A stretch of 8,375 nt of DNA from assembly GCA_002429085.1 (NCBI GenBank), contig DIYR01000055.1, forward strand, positions 1 to 8,375. The letters run 5' to 3'. Source of the DNA: Flavobacteriales bacterium UBA6049 (GTDB lineage Bacteria; Bacteroidota; Bacteroidia; Flavobacteriales_G; Salibacteraceae). The notes beneath the pieces were generated by a model, which had not been told where the DNA came from, searched no databases, and saw only the letters and a list, made by a program, of their open reading frames with translations. Positions 1 through 6,565 of the stretch are shown one piece after another. The stretch's first letter is position 1, and the number at the start of each line of letters is the position of its first letter. Made by a program: the position numbers and the translations under genes.

Positions 1-1117
1 CGGCAGGACTTTTAGTTAATTCCCAATCGTATGCCATTAAGGTGTTTAAAAAGGCATGACTCCACTGTGTTGGTGTTGGTGTCCAAATCACCTCTAAACC
101 AGATGTTATGGCATCGGTACCCTTACCAGATTTATAGCTGCTCTTCCACCCAAAACCTTGCTCCTCAATACTCGCTGCTTCTGGAGCTGCACCAACGTGA
201 TCAGCAGGGCCAGCACCATGTGTTTTACCAAAAGAATGTCCTCCTGCAATTAAAGCTACTGTTTCAGAATCGTTCATTCCCATACGAGCAAAGGCAATAC
301 GAATATTCTTGGCAGAAGCAACTGGATCAGGATTCCCATCTGGTCCTTCTGGGTTTACGTAAATCAACCCCATTTGTACTGCAGCCAAAGGGTTTTCTTT
401 CTCTAAATCTAACTCTCCATTCTCGTTCAATCTGCGCGACTCTAACCAATTGCCCTCTGCTCCCCAGTAAATGTCTTCTTGTGCTTCCCACACATCAGGA
501 CGCCCACCTGCAAAACCTATGGTTTCAAAGCCCATGGTTTCTAGTGCAACATTTCCCGTTAAAATCATCAGATCTGCCCAAGAAATCTGCTGCCCATACT
601 TCTGCTTTATTGGCCACAATAACCTGCGCGCCTTATCTAAATTACCATTATCGGGCCAGCTGTTTTGCGGTGCAAAGCGCTGAATTCCCATTCGCGTACC
701 TCCTCTACCATCTCCTGTACGATACGTTCCTGCACTGTGCCAAGCCATGCGAACAAACAAAGGACCATAATGTCCGTAATCTGCAGGCCACCAATCTTGC
801 GATTCAGTCATTACAGCTGCAATGTCTTTCTTTAACTGATCGTAATCTAACTTGGCAAACTCTTCTTTGTATTCGAAATCATTACCCATTGGGTTTGTGC
901 GATCTGAGTTTTGCGCCAGTATATCTAAGTTCAATTGGTTTGGCCACCACTCTTTGTTAGATTTTACTCTTGATACTTGTTCTTTCTTGTGCCCTTTATC
1001 AAAGCCAAAAGGACATTTTCCACCAGACTCTTCCATTGCTTGATCTTCTGTTTGATTATTACATGAGATGAGCGTCATTAAAGCGACCCCAACGATTGGT
1101 ATAAGTTTGCTGCTCAT
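1..1117 (-). CDS. katG: Catalase-peroxidase KatG, predicted lipoprotein (C-terminal part beyond window)
   Basis: This is a bifunctional haem catalase-peroxidase that removes H2O2. The N-terminal 372 codons are visible, about half of the usual ~740 residues; the gene runs off the left edge. Distal haem residues are R123, W126 and H127 (RMAWHSAGTYR). The Tyr and Met of the Trp-Tyr-Met adduct are Y253 (GLIYVNPEGP) and M279 (ARMGMND). The proximal ligand is H294 (GGHSFGKTHG) with W345 nearby; the partner Asp lies outside the window. The start at 1117 gives a 19-residue lipoprotein signal, a hydrophobic stretch ending in the lipobox L-I-S-C19, followed by NNQTEDQ. An in-frame ATG 15 codons upstream would spoil this signal and is less likely. 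Most KatG proteins are cytoplasmic, so export to the periplasm or surface is inferred. The gene is divergent from oxyR, the expected regulator. The family is certain; the location is a prediction. Confidence 0.97.
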   Translation of the reverse strand, partial: MSSKLIPIVGVALMTLISCNNQTEDQAMEESGGKCPFGFDKGHKKEQVSRVKSNKEWWPNQLNLDILAQNSDRTNPMGNDFEYKEEFAKLDYDQLKKDIAAVMTESQDWWPADYGHYGPLFVRMAWHSAGTYRTGDGRGGTRMGIQRFAPQNSWPDNGNLDKARRLLWPIKQKYGQQISWADLMILTGNVALETMGFETIGFAGGRPDVWEAQEDIYWGAEGNWLESRRLNENGELDLEKENPLAAVQMGLIYVNPEGPDGNPDPVASAKNIRIAFARMGMNDSETVALIAGGHSFGKTHGAGPADHVGAAPEAASIEEQGFGWKSSYKSGKGTDAITSGLEVIWTPTPTQWSHAFLNTLMAYDWELTKSPA

Positions 1118-1160
1118 AGCTTTAGCTTTTGTTACGATGCAAAACTGGGACAAGTCAATC

Positions 1161-1183
1161 ATCTATAAAAACGATAGTTTAAA
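1161..1183. promoter_or_regulatory. OxyR-like half-sites CTAT-N7-ATAG upstream of katG
   Basis: CTAT (1163-1166) and ATAG (1174-1177) are separated by seven bases. The flanking A1161, T1179 and A1183 sit where the enterobacterial OxyR consensus (ATAGnTnnnAnCTAT, twice, 7 bp apart) predicts them. The two outer quarter-sites do not match. The centre is about 53 bp upstream of the katG start, a plausible position for activation. The consensus comes from a different phylum, so this is suggestive only. Confidence 0.35.
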
Positions 1184-1186
1184 TAC

Positions 1187-1209
1187 CAATATCTACACTG
1201 TAGATATTG
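1187..1209. promoter_or_regulatory. Perfect 11-bp inverted repeat in the katG-oxyR gap, candidate operator
   Basis: The arms CAATATCTACA (1187-1197) and TGTAGATATTG (1199-1209) are exact reverse complements around a single central C. The repeat ends 18 bp before the oxyR start and lies 70 bp upstream of katG. LysR-type regulators bind such dyads in the gap between themselves and a divergent target, so autoregulation by OxyR is the simplest reading. It has no T-tract, which argues against a terminator. The function is inferred. Confidence 0.5.
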
Positions 1210-1212
1210 AGC

Positions 1213-1220
1213 TATATTTG
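1213..1220 (+). promoter_or_regulatory. Candidate Bacteroidota -7 box for oxyR
   Basis: TATATTTG matches the Bacteroidota -7 consensus TAnnTTTG exactly. No clear -33 TTG element is found at the usual distance upstream. The box ends seven bases before the oxyR ATG, so a transcript from it would have almost no leader. A chance match in AT-rich DNA is possible. Confidence 0.3.
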
Positions 1221-1227
1221 ATGCAAT

Positions 1228-2160
1228 ATGACAATTCAGCAATTTCAGTATGTGTTAGCTGTAGTAGATCAGCAAAACTTTGAGGCTGCAGCAGAAAAGT
1301 GTTTTGTAACTCAATCTACCCTAAGTACCATGATTGGCAGATTTGAAGATGAGATTGGTATTAAAATATTCAATAGAAAAACTAAACCTGTTTCTATTAC
1401 AGAAGAAGGAAAACACATCATTCACCGTTTACGTATTATCGTAAATGAGGTGGATTTATTCAAAAACCTCACTCAAGAATTGCGAGGCGACTTAATTGGC
1501 AATTTCAGAATTGGAATTATACCCACTATTGCTCCTTACCTACTTCCTCGTTTTATTACTGAATTCGCAAACCAATTTCCCCAAGTTCAAATAGTTGTAA
1601 AAGAGTTAACTACAGCGCAAATCAAAGAAGCATTGAAAATGCGCGATATTGATTTAGGTATACTAGCTCTGCCTATTGGAGACAAAAAGCTTCAAGAGAT
1701 ACCATTGTATAAAGAACCTTTCTTGTTATACGATTGCACAGACGACAACCATGCTAGTAATACCTCGCTGAATGAGCTTGATTACTCTAAGCTTTGTTTA
1801 TTGCAAGAGGGACATTGTTTGCATACGCAAGTTCGCAAACTATGCGAACTATCTAACCTACAAACCCAGAGTGACGTAAACATAGAGTTTAACTCTGGTT
1901 CTATGGATAGCTTATTACGTGTAACCAAAACACGTAAAGGCATAACGGTAATACCCTATTTAGCCGCCATAGATTTACCAAAAACCGAAAAACAACACTT
2001 AGTATCGTTTGAAGACCCTATTCCTGTGAGACAGGTAGGTTTATTAACCAATTCATTCTTTGTCAAAAAACAAATGCTTGTGGCTCTGCAAGAAATCATA
2101 ACAACAGCTGTAAGCAGTATTATTCCTGAAACCATAGCAAGTACTGTAATGGAGCCCTGA
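1228..2160 (+). CDS. oxyR: Hydrogen peroxide-sensing LysR-type regulator OxyR
   Basis: This 310-residue LysR-family transcription factor has the usual length. Residues 1-60 form the winged helix-turn-helix (FEAAAEKCFVTQSTLSTMIG, followed by FEDEIGIKIFNR). From about residue 90 comes the periplasmic-binding-protein-like effector domain (GNFRIGIIPTIAPYLLP). The OxyR hallmark is present: LLQEGHC197LHTQVRKLC206, with the two redox cysteines nine residues apart as in E. coli C199/C208, and H196 before the peroxidatic cysteine. Near the end, GITVIPYLA matches the OxyR GITLLPALA-type segment. This supports a disulfide-switched peroxide sensor that activates katG across the 110-bp divergent gap. The ATG at 1228 gives the standard N-terminus MTIQQFQYVLAV. 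A weak inverted repeat, TTACAC/GTGTAA (2161-2175), follows the stop directly. Confidence 0.95.
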   Translation: MTIQQFQYVLAVVDQQNFEAAAEKCFVTQSTLSTMIGRFEDEIGIKIFNRKTKPVSITEEGKHIIHRLRIIVNEVDLFKNLTQELRGDLIGNFRIGIIPTIAPYLLPRFITEFANQFPQVQIVVKELTTAQIKEALKMRDIDLGILALPIGDKKLQEIPLYKEPFLLYDCTDDNHASNTSLNELDYSKLCLLQEGHCLHTQVRKLCELSNLQTQSDVNIEFNSGSMDSLLRVTKTRKGITVIPYLAAIDLPKTEKQHLVSFEDPIPVRQVGLLTNSFFVKKQMLVALQEIITTAVSSIIPETIASTVMEP

Positions 2161-2316
2161 TTACACCAAGTGTAATAACCACTAAAAAAAGCTAACTGTT
2201 ATTTTCGTTCTGCTTCTAGTTAATAGTAATTCGTGAAAAGAAACGTTTTACACCAACAATGTACCTGTGATAGATTTATAAATCTACGATTCATTAAGGC
2301 ATAAACAAAAATTCAA
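2161..2316. other. Intergenic region with a 16-bp palindrome before the FloA-like gene
   Basis: No gene is seen here. A 6-bp inverted repeat lies directly after the oxyR stop (2161-2175). An A-run, not a T-run, follows it at some distance, so it is at best a weak terminator. TAGATTTATAAATCTA (2271-2286) is a perfect 16-bp palindrome ending 30 bp before the next start. It could be an operator, or chance in AT-rich sequence. Confidence 0.4.
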
Positions 2317-2982
2317 ATGAAACTTCTTATCATTTTTTTGATCTTTTTCGCAATCGGTCTAGTATTAATTAGCCCTGTCTTAATAAACATAGTTAAGGCA
2401 AAAAAAATGGGGTTTTGGCTTTCATTTAATGAAGCTATGGGTCTCACTTTTCGAAAAAGCTTTAACAACAACCTTATTGAAGCTTACAGTCTTTCTCGAA
2501 GCAACAAACTAGGCATAACTTTAATTGATCTAGAAGTCCATATGTTAGCAAACGGGAATCCGCTAAAGAGTATTCAAAGTCTGCTATATGCTAAAGAAAA
2601 AAATGTTCAAATCAGCTGGGAGGAAATCACAATTGCTGATCTAACTGATAAAGATGTATTTAAGATTATTGACACAGCATCTGAAATCTTTAAAGTCAAA
2701 ATCAATAACATTGTTCACAGAAGCTCCAATAATAAACAACTCAAGGTAGTGTATCAAGGAGAATTCAATGTCTCATACAAAGCAGCATTTTTCGACACTT
2801 TAAACAAATCAAAAATTGAAAAAGAAATTTTACCTGTCATATCCAAATACTTGGATTACTCTACTAATGAAGATCTAGTAAGTTCTTCGAAAATAATTGT
2901 GGAAACGATTATTAATGTTAGGTTTTGGGAAAGTAGAGGCCTTTCACTAATTAGTCAAAGCCTTACCATCCATCCTGTTTAG
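2317..2982 (+). CDS. Short FloA/flotillin-like (UPF0365-type) membrane protein
   Basis: The 221-residue protein has one N-terminal membrane segment (about residues 3-25), then a divergent copy of the FloA (YqfA, UPF0365) domain. Residues 72-117 match the diagnostic FloA stretch with the pattern LEaHyLAgGN...v..aLi.A...ni.l.fe.a.a.DL..rDV, seen here as LEVHMLANGN, LLYAKEKNVQISWEE and ADLTDKDVFKII. The following PHB-like part is poorly conserved. FloA proteins are usually ~320-330 residues, with a C-terminal helical region that drives oligomerisation into membrane microdomains; that region is missing. NfeD, a common partner, is not adjacent. The gene stands alone after the oxyR gap. It may be a shortened paralogue with altered function or a decaying copy. 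The family assignment rests on the motif region only. Confidence 0.7.
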   Translation: MKLLIIFLIFFAIGLVLISPVLINIVKAKKMGFWLSFNEAMGLTFRKSFNNNLIEAYSLSRSNKLGITLIDLEVHMLANGNPLKSIQSLLYAKEKNVQISWEEITIADLTDKDVFKIIDTASEIFKVKINNIVHRSSNNKQLKVVYQGEFNVSYKAAFFDTLNKSKIEKEILPVISKYLDYSTNEDLVSSSKIIVETIINVRFWESRGLSLISQSLTIHPV

Positions 2983-3008
2983 CAATACTCCACTTATATC
3001 AACAGTGG

Positions 3009-3128
3009 ATGAATAACATTTTCTTTCTTATATACTCTGCCTTACTAGGTTCCGCATTTCTTTCTGGAATAGAAATTCGAAGTGTTCGCAGCCCCCTTAC
3101 ATACATGTGTTTACGAATAATTCCCTAA
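3009..3128 (+). pseudogene. Possible N-terminal relic of a CNNM/HlyC-type membrane protein (39 codons)
   Basis: A 39-codon ORF begins MNNIFFLIYSALLGSAFLS and continues GIEIRSVRSP before a stop. The hydrophobic start ending SAFLSGIEI resembles the first membrane helix of the CNNM/DUF21 domain of HlyC/CorC-type transport proteins (typically SAFFSGxEIAFVSAN). Similarity fades after GIEI and no further domain follows before the next gene. A small hairpin, TCCACT/AGTGGA (2989-3009), overlaps its start codon. It could be a gene remnant, a true small membrane protein or chance. Confidence 0.22.
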
Positions 3129-3197
3129 CTTAATAACCATAACAACACAGGTAATTTAAAAACAAAACCACCGTTAACATACAAATCAGCAAACACA

Positions 3198-3899
3198 ATG
3201 AACAGGAAGAAGTTTTTAAAAAATGGCCTACTTAGTATGGGGACAATTGTAGCTGCTCCAGCATTAATTACAGCTTGTAAGAAAGATGATGATACAGAAC
3301 CTATGGAACCTGTTATTGATCCTGATTCTTGTGCTGTATCTCCTGCAGAAACTGCTGGTCCATTTCCCATTAAAACACCTGCGCAATTAGTTCGTGAAAA
3401 CATTGTTGGCAATAGAACTGGAATTCCGCTTTTAATCAATATCAAAGTAGAAGACACGAATAACAACTGTGTGCCTTTAGAAGGTGTTTTAGTTGATGTT
3501 TGGCATTGCGATGCAAAGGGTAATTACTCTGAATATTCAGGTCAGTTGGAGGGTGATTTCACAAGTGAGCACTTCTTAAGAGGTCGTCAAACAACTGGAG
3601 CAGATGGCGTAGCCTCGTTTATTAGTATTTATCCTGGTTGGTACCCAGGAAGAGCACCACACTTACATTTAGAAATCTTACGAGTAGACGGAAGTTCACT
3701 ATTGGTAACGCAAACCGCATTTCCTGAAGATGTTTCGAATACAGTTTACGCCACAAACGGATATAACGGGAATTTCGATACTTCAAACGCAAATGATGGT
3801 GAATTTGGTAATAGCTTAAACCGAAACATGGCTACTTCTGTAATGGGAGATACAACCAACGGCTACACATTGACAGAAACTATTAAAGTGGCGTTTTAA
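3198..3899 (+). CDS. Lipoprotein intradiol ring-cleavage dioxygenase-like protein
   Basis: This 233-residue protein belongs to the family of non-haem Fe(III) dioxygenases that open catechol-type rings between the hydroxyls (catechol 1,2- and protocatechuate 3,4-dioxygenases). The four ligands expected for the iron are present: Y110 (DVWHCDAKGNYSEYS), Y149 (YPGWYPGR), H155 and H157 (RAPHLHLEI). The Y-Y spacing of 39 equals that of protocatechuate dioxygenase. The Y-to-H loop is short, as in the secreted bacterial subgroup. The N-terminus has a Tat-like NRKKFLK motif (Arg-Lys in place of Arg-Arg), a hydrophobic stretch and the lipobox I-T-A-C27, followed by KKDDD, which resembles the Bacteroidota signal for surface export of lipoproteins. 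No catechol pathway genes are nearby, so the substrate is unknown; exported aromatic or polyphenol breakdown is an inference. A strong terminator follows. Confidence 0.88.
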   Translation: MNRKKFLKNGLLSMGTIVAAPALITACKKDDDTEPMEPVIDPDSCAVSPAETAGPFPIKTPAQLVRENIVGNRTGIPLLINIKVEDTNNNCVPLEGVLVDVWHCDAKGNYSEYSGQLEGDFTSEHFLRGRQTTGADGVASFISIYPGWYPGRAPHLHLEILRVDGSSLLVTQTAFPEDVSNTVYATNGYNGNFDTSNANDGEFGNSLNRNMATSVMGDTTNGYTLTETIKVAF

Positions 3900-3945
3900 A
3901 AAAGAGAAAACAGCACATTCGTGAAAGTTTCTTTGGATATTATAT

Positions 3946-3977
3946 GAGGAGATCACCTTGATCTCCTCTTATTTTTT
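3946..3977 (+). terminator. Rho-independent terminator after the dioxygenase gene
   Basis: A perfect 10-bp stem GAGGAGATCA (3946-3955) / TGATCTCCTC (3959-3968), with a 3-nt loop CCT, is followed by TTATTTTTT (3969-3977). It lies 46 bp after the stop at 3899 and separates the dioxygenase gene from the DUF4153 group. Confidence 0.93.
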
Positions 3978-4116
3978 GGAACAGATAGGTTCTGGTATTC
4001 ACTAGAAGAAAAGTGTTCCAATCGCTTATGCACAGAATGAATTTATGAAGCGCTCAGAATCAGTAAACATCTCGTAATTTTCTGCACTTAAACTAAGTAC
4101 ATACAACTGTTACATT

Positions 4117-5361
4117 ATGACAGAAGAGATCAAACAGAACCTAGATAACCCGAGGCTACTTGAAAAGATGTATCGGGAAAACAAACCGGCATTTAAACGA
4201 GAGTTTAATCTCATCTATCAGGATATTCAACAACATCAAATAGCTCAAGTTTGGAACGAACGCCTCAACTTTGAAACCGAGGAAATATCATGGGGGACAC
4301 AAAACGAATTGATTTTCGTAATTGTATCCTCTTTAATTGCTGGATTAATTGCCAAAATCCCTGCATTTACAGGAATAACAGAAAGTTTCTTTTATCCACG
4401 TAACCTAGCGTTTGTGGTTTTTCCGCTTTTAGCCGCTTATTTCATACGAAAACAACAGATGCAACCAAAAAGATTGATTTCTATTTTGGCTACATTTCTA
4501 ATTGCTACTATCTACATCAATTTTCTCCCGAAAGATTCAGATAGTGATACACTCATACTTGCCTGTATTCATTTGCCTCTTTTCTTATGGGCCATTTTGG
4601 GTTACACGTTTGTTGGTGGCAGATTAAAAAACGTAGAAAAAAGACTAGATTTTTTAAGATACAACGGAGACTTAGCCGTAATGACCGCTATAATTTTAAT
4701 CGCAGGGATCATTCTTACCATGTTAACACTTGGCTTATTCTTACTGATTGATGTTTCTATCGAAGAGTTCTACTTCGAATATGTTGTAGTCTTTGGGCTT
4801 GCCGCTTCTCCTATTGTTGGAACCTACCTTGTTCAACAGAATCCAGAGCTAGTCAATAAAGTTTCTCCAGTAATTGCAAGAGTGTTTACCCCACTAGTTC
4901 TTGTAACACTGGTGGTTTATCTATTGGCAATTGTCTCAACTGGTGAGGATCCTTATAACGACAGGGAATTTCTTCTAATATTCAACCTACTTTTAATAGG
5001 AGTAATGGCCATTATTCTTTTCTCAATTGCAGAGAAATCTAAACAAAAAGAAAGTAAGATTGGAACGTTTCTTCTTCTTGCACTATCCGTGGTTACAGTA
5101 ATCATTAATGGGATTGCATTGTCCGCAATTGTATTTAGAATTTCAGAATGGGGAATCACTCCTAATAGGCTTGCTGTTTTAGGTGGTAACATTCTCATTT
5201 TAATAAATTTACTAATTGTTACATTCAATTTATTTAAGGCTCTTAAAAACAAAAATGAGATCTACGGTGTAGAAAAGAGTATCGCTACATTTTTACCTAT
5301 ATATAGTCTATGGACTGTAATTGTAGTGTTTGTTTTTCCAATACTATTTAGCTTTAAGTGA
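4117..5361 (+). CDS. DUF4153 family polytopic membrane protein
   Basis: The 414-residue protein begins with a soluble, charged stretch of about 60 residues. About eleven hydrophobic segments follow, near 63-82, 97-110, 119-137, 146-166, 188-210, 221-238, 257-274, 284-303, 315-339, 352-373 and 391-412. The middle and end carry stretches I recognise from DUF4153: VNKVSPVIARVFTPLVL (247-263), a GEDPYNDREFLLIFNLLLIG region (276-295) and ISEWGITPNRLAVLGGNIL (342-360). The family has no established function. Its stop overlaps the GTG start of the SH3 gene by four bases (GTGA), which implies translational coupling and a shared role. No clear promoter was found in 3978-4116. Confidence 0.8.
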   Translation: MTEEIKQNLDNPRLLEKMYRENKPAFKREFNLIYQDIQQHQIAQVWNERLNFETEEISWGTQNELIFVIVSSLIAGLIAKIPAFTGITESFFYPRNLAFVVFPLLAAYFIRKQQMQPKRLISILATFLIATIYINFLPKDSDSDTLILACIHLPLFLWAILGYTFVGGRLKNVEKRLDFLRYNGDLAVMTAIILIAGIILTMLTLGLFLLIDVSIEEFYFEYVVVFGLAASPIVGTYLVQQNPELVNKVSPVIARVFTPLVLVTLVVYLLAIVSTGEDPYNDREFLLIFNLLLIGVMAIILFSIAEKSKQKESKIGTFLLLALSVVTVIINGIALSAIVFRISEWGITPNRLAVLGGNILILINLLIVTFNLFKALKNKNEIYGVEKSIATFLPIYSLWTVIVVFVFPILFSFK

Positions 5362-6239
5362 AATATTCATTAATCACATTATTCACTCTTTTTTCTGTAC
5401 TAACAGTTAACAGTCAAAGTTTCTATTCTGTTATAGCAGAAAATGGTCTAATTGTAAGAAAAAAACCTGCCGAAAATTCTGAAAGATTGGGCAAATTCTT
5501 CTGTGGTGAATCCGTTGAGTTAGTTGAAAAGACGAAAGTCCAATCCTCGATTACGCACCTTACCAAAACACTCGAAGGATATTGGTATTTGGTTAAATCT
5601 ACATCTAGAACCACAACAGAGTTAAAAGGCTATGTATATAGTCGTTTCCTGTTAAAGAACAGAACTGGTTGGGATATTGGGGTAACCTGTAATGATCACA
5701 AAATAGTTTGTAGTACCAAACTTTCAACTGAGCACACAGAACTAGAACTATTCAACTTTCAGATAGAAGAGCAGGAAAAACACGTAGATACCCTTATTAT
5801 ACATGAAGCAGTATTCAATGAGATTGGTGACAAGCTTCTGAATATTAAGCCAAAAGAGCCCTCAAGTAAAGTTGACGTTTTCTACACCAGAATAGAAACA
5901 TTAAACGACTGGGGAACAGCAAAGAATAATGAAGGGCAGATTTTGAAATGGAAAGGAAATAAACCCTTTACGCAACTAGATGCAGCCAATGAATCTTTTT
6001 ATAGAATTCCTTTAACCGATTACGAAAATGTTAGAGAAGCTACCGCAAAAGAATTAGACCTTGAGCGAGCTCCAAACTGGGATTATGTTGGAGAAGGCTG
6101 GTGGATTCCTAGGTATGAGTATAAGGGTATTATTGCTCCATATGAGATAAAGTCAGTCTTGCTAAAAATACTAGTAACTGATGTAAACAATGATACACGT
6201 ACTGAATACATCGAAATCAGGTTATCTTATGGATGTTAG
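5358..6239 (+). CDS. Secreted protein with N-terminal bacterial SH3 domain
   Basis: The 293-residue protein uses a GTG start that overlaps the TGA of the DUF4153 gene. Residues 1-20 form a signal peptide (hydrophobic core, end VNSQ), so the protein is exported. Residues ~22-80 fit a bacterial SH3 (SH3_3) domain: FYSVIAENGLIVRKKPAENS, then GKFFCGESVELVEK, GYWYLVK and GYVYSRFL. Such domains often bind cell-wall peptides or stabilise envelope proteins. Residues ~85-293 match no family I can name. They are rich in aromatic and charged residues, include GEGWWIPRYEYKG (249-261), and end in a lone cysteine. Coupling to the DUF4153 gene suggests a membrane/periplasm pair. The SH3 call is good; the remainder is unknown. 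Confidence 0.72.
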   Translation: MKYSLITLFTLFSVLTVNSQSFYSVIAENGLIVRKKPAENSERLGKFFCGESVELVEKTKVQSSITHLTKTLEGYWYLVKSTSRTTTELKGYVYSRFLLKNRTGWDIGVTCNDHKIVCSTKLSTEHTELELFNFQIEEQEKHVDTLIIHEAVFNEIGDKLLNIKPKEPSSKVDVFYTRIETLNDWGTAKNNEGQILKWKGNKPFTQLDAANESFYRIPLTDYENVREATAKELDLERAPNWDYVGEGWWIPRYEYKGIIAPYEIKSVLLKILVTDVNNDTRTEYIEIRLSYGC

Positions 6240-6286
6240 TTATGTTTTTTTACCCAAAAAGCTTCAATCTAGTATTAGATAAAAAA

Positions 6287-6565
6287 ATGGAAGAATTAAA
6301 CTCACGAGTCTATTTTGCATTATTTGGGGACAACTTTTCTCCAGAATTAATAACGGATACAATTAATTTAAAACCTACAGAGTCTTGGCAAAAAGGAGAC
6401 AAAGGCAAATACAACAACGAATTACAGTCCTCTGCTTGGATACTTTCGACAGATAAAAAGGGAGCTCAAGAACACATTCCTGATCTGATGCATGAAATAG
6501 TAGACCAGCTCTTCGATAAAATTGAAATCGTTAACAACTTAAACCATAAAAAAGCCTCTATGTGA
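6287..6565 (+). CDS. DUF4279 family protein, apparently C-terminally truncated
   Basis: The frame opens at 6233, overlapping the SH3 gene's stop, but I prefer the ATG at 6287 (92 residues). It is preceded by an A-rich stretch and gives the usual short lead MEELNSRVYFALFGDNF. The match to DUF4279 rests on YFALFGDNFSPELITD, then LKPTESWQKGD and a tryptophan strand SSAWILS, followed by a helix (HIPDLMHEIVDQLFDKIE). DUF4279 proteins are usually ~120-140 residues and end with further strands. Here the frame stops after NNLNHKKASM, inside the terminator hairpin of the convergent gene, so the last ~40 residues are missing. The function of the family is unknown. It may be a cytoplasmic third member of the DUF4153-SH3 transcript, or a broken gene. 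Confidence 0.65.
   Translation: MEELNSRVYFALFGDNFSPELITDTINLKPTESWQKGDKGKYNNELQSSAWILSTDKKGAQEHIPDLMHEIVDQLFDKIEIVNNLNHKKASM

Noticed and set aside
31..960. Long plus-strand open frame of 309 codons
   Set aside because: It is antisense to katG; its translation has no family features, whereas the opposite strand gives unmistakable catalase-peroxidase motifs.
1152..1188. Full four-part enterobacterial OxyR site
   Set aside because: Only the two central quarter-sites and flanking bases match; the outer ATAG and CTAT elements are absent, so only a partial site is listed.
1068..1283. 71-codon plus-strand ORF spanning the katG-oxyR gap
   Set aside because: It overlaps the start of katG on the opposite strand and the start of oxyR in another frame. 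Its hydrophobic start is just the complement of the KatG signal-peptide region.
2161..2175. Terminator directly after oxyR
   Set aside because: The stem is only six AT-rich base pairs and no T-tract follows.
3125..3466. 113-codon minus-strand ORF
   Set aside because: It is antisense to the dioxygenase gene and its low-complexity translation reflects that codon pattern.
4953..5252. 99-codon minus-strand ORF
   Set aside because: It is antisense to the membrane helices of the DUF4153 gene, with no independent support.
6233..6286. Upstream ATG start for the DUF4279 gene overlapping the SH3 stop
   Set aside because: It adds 18 residues not typical of the family; the ATG at 6287 gives the normal N-terminus. 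Translational coupling from 6233 cannot be fully excluded.
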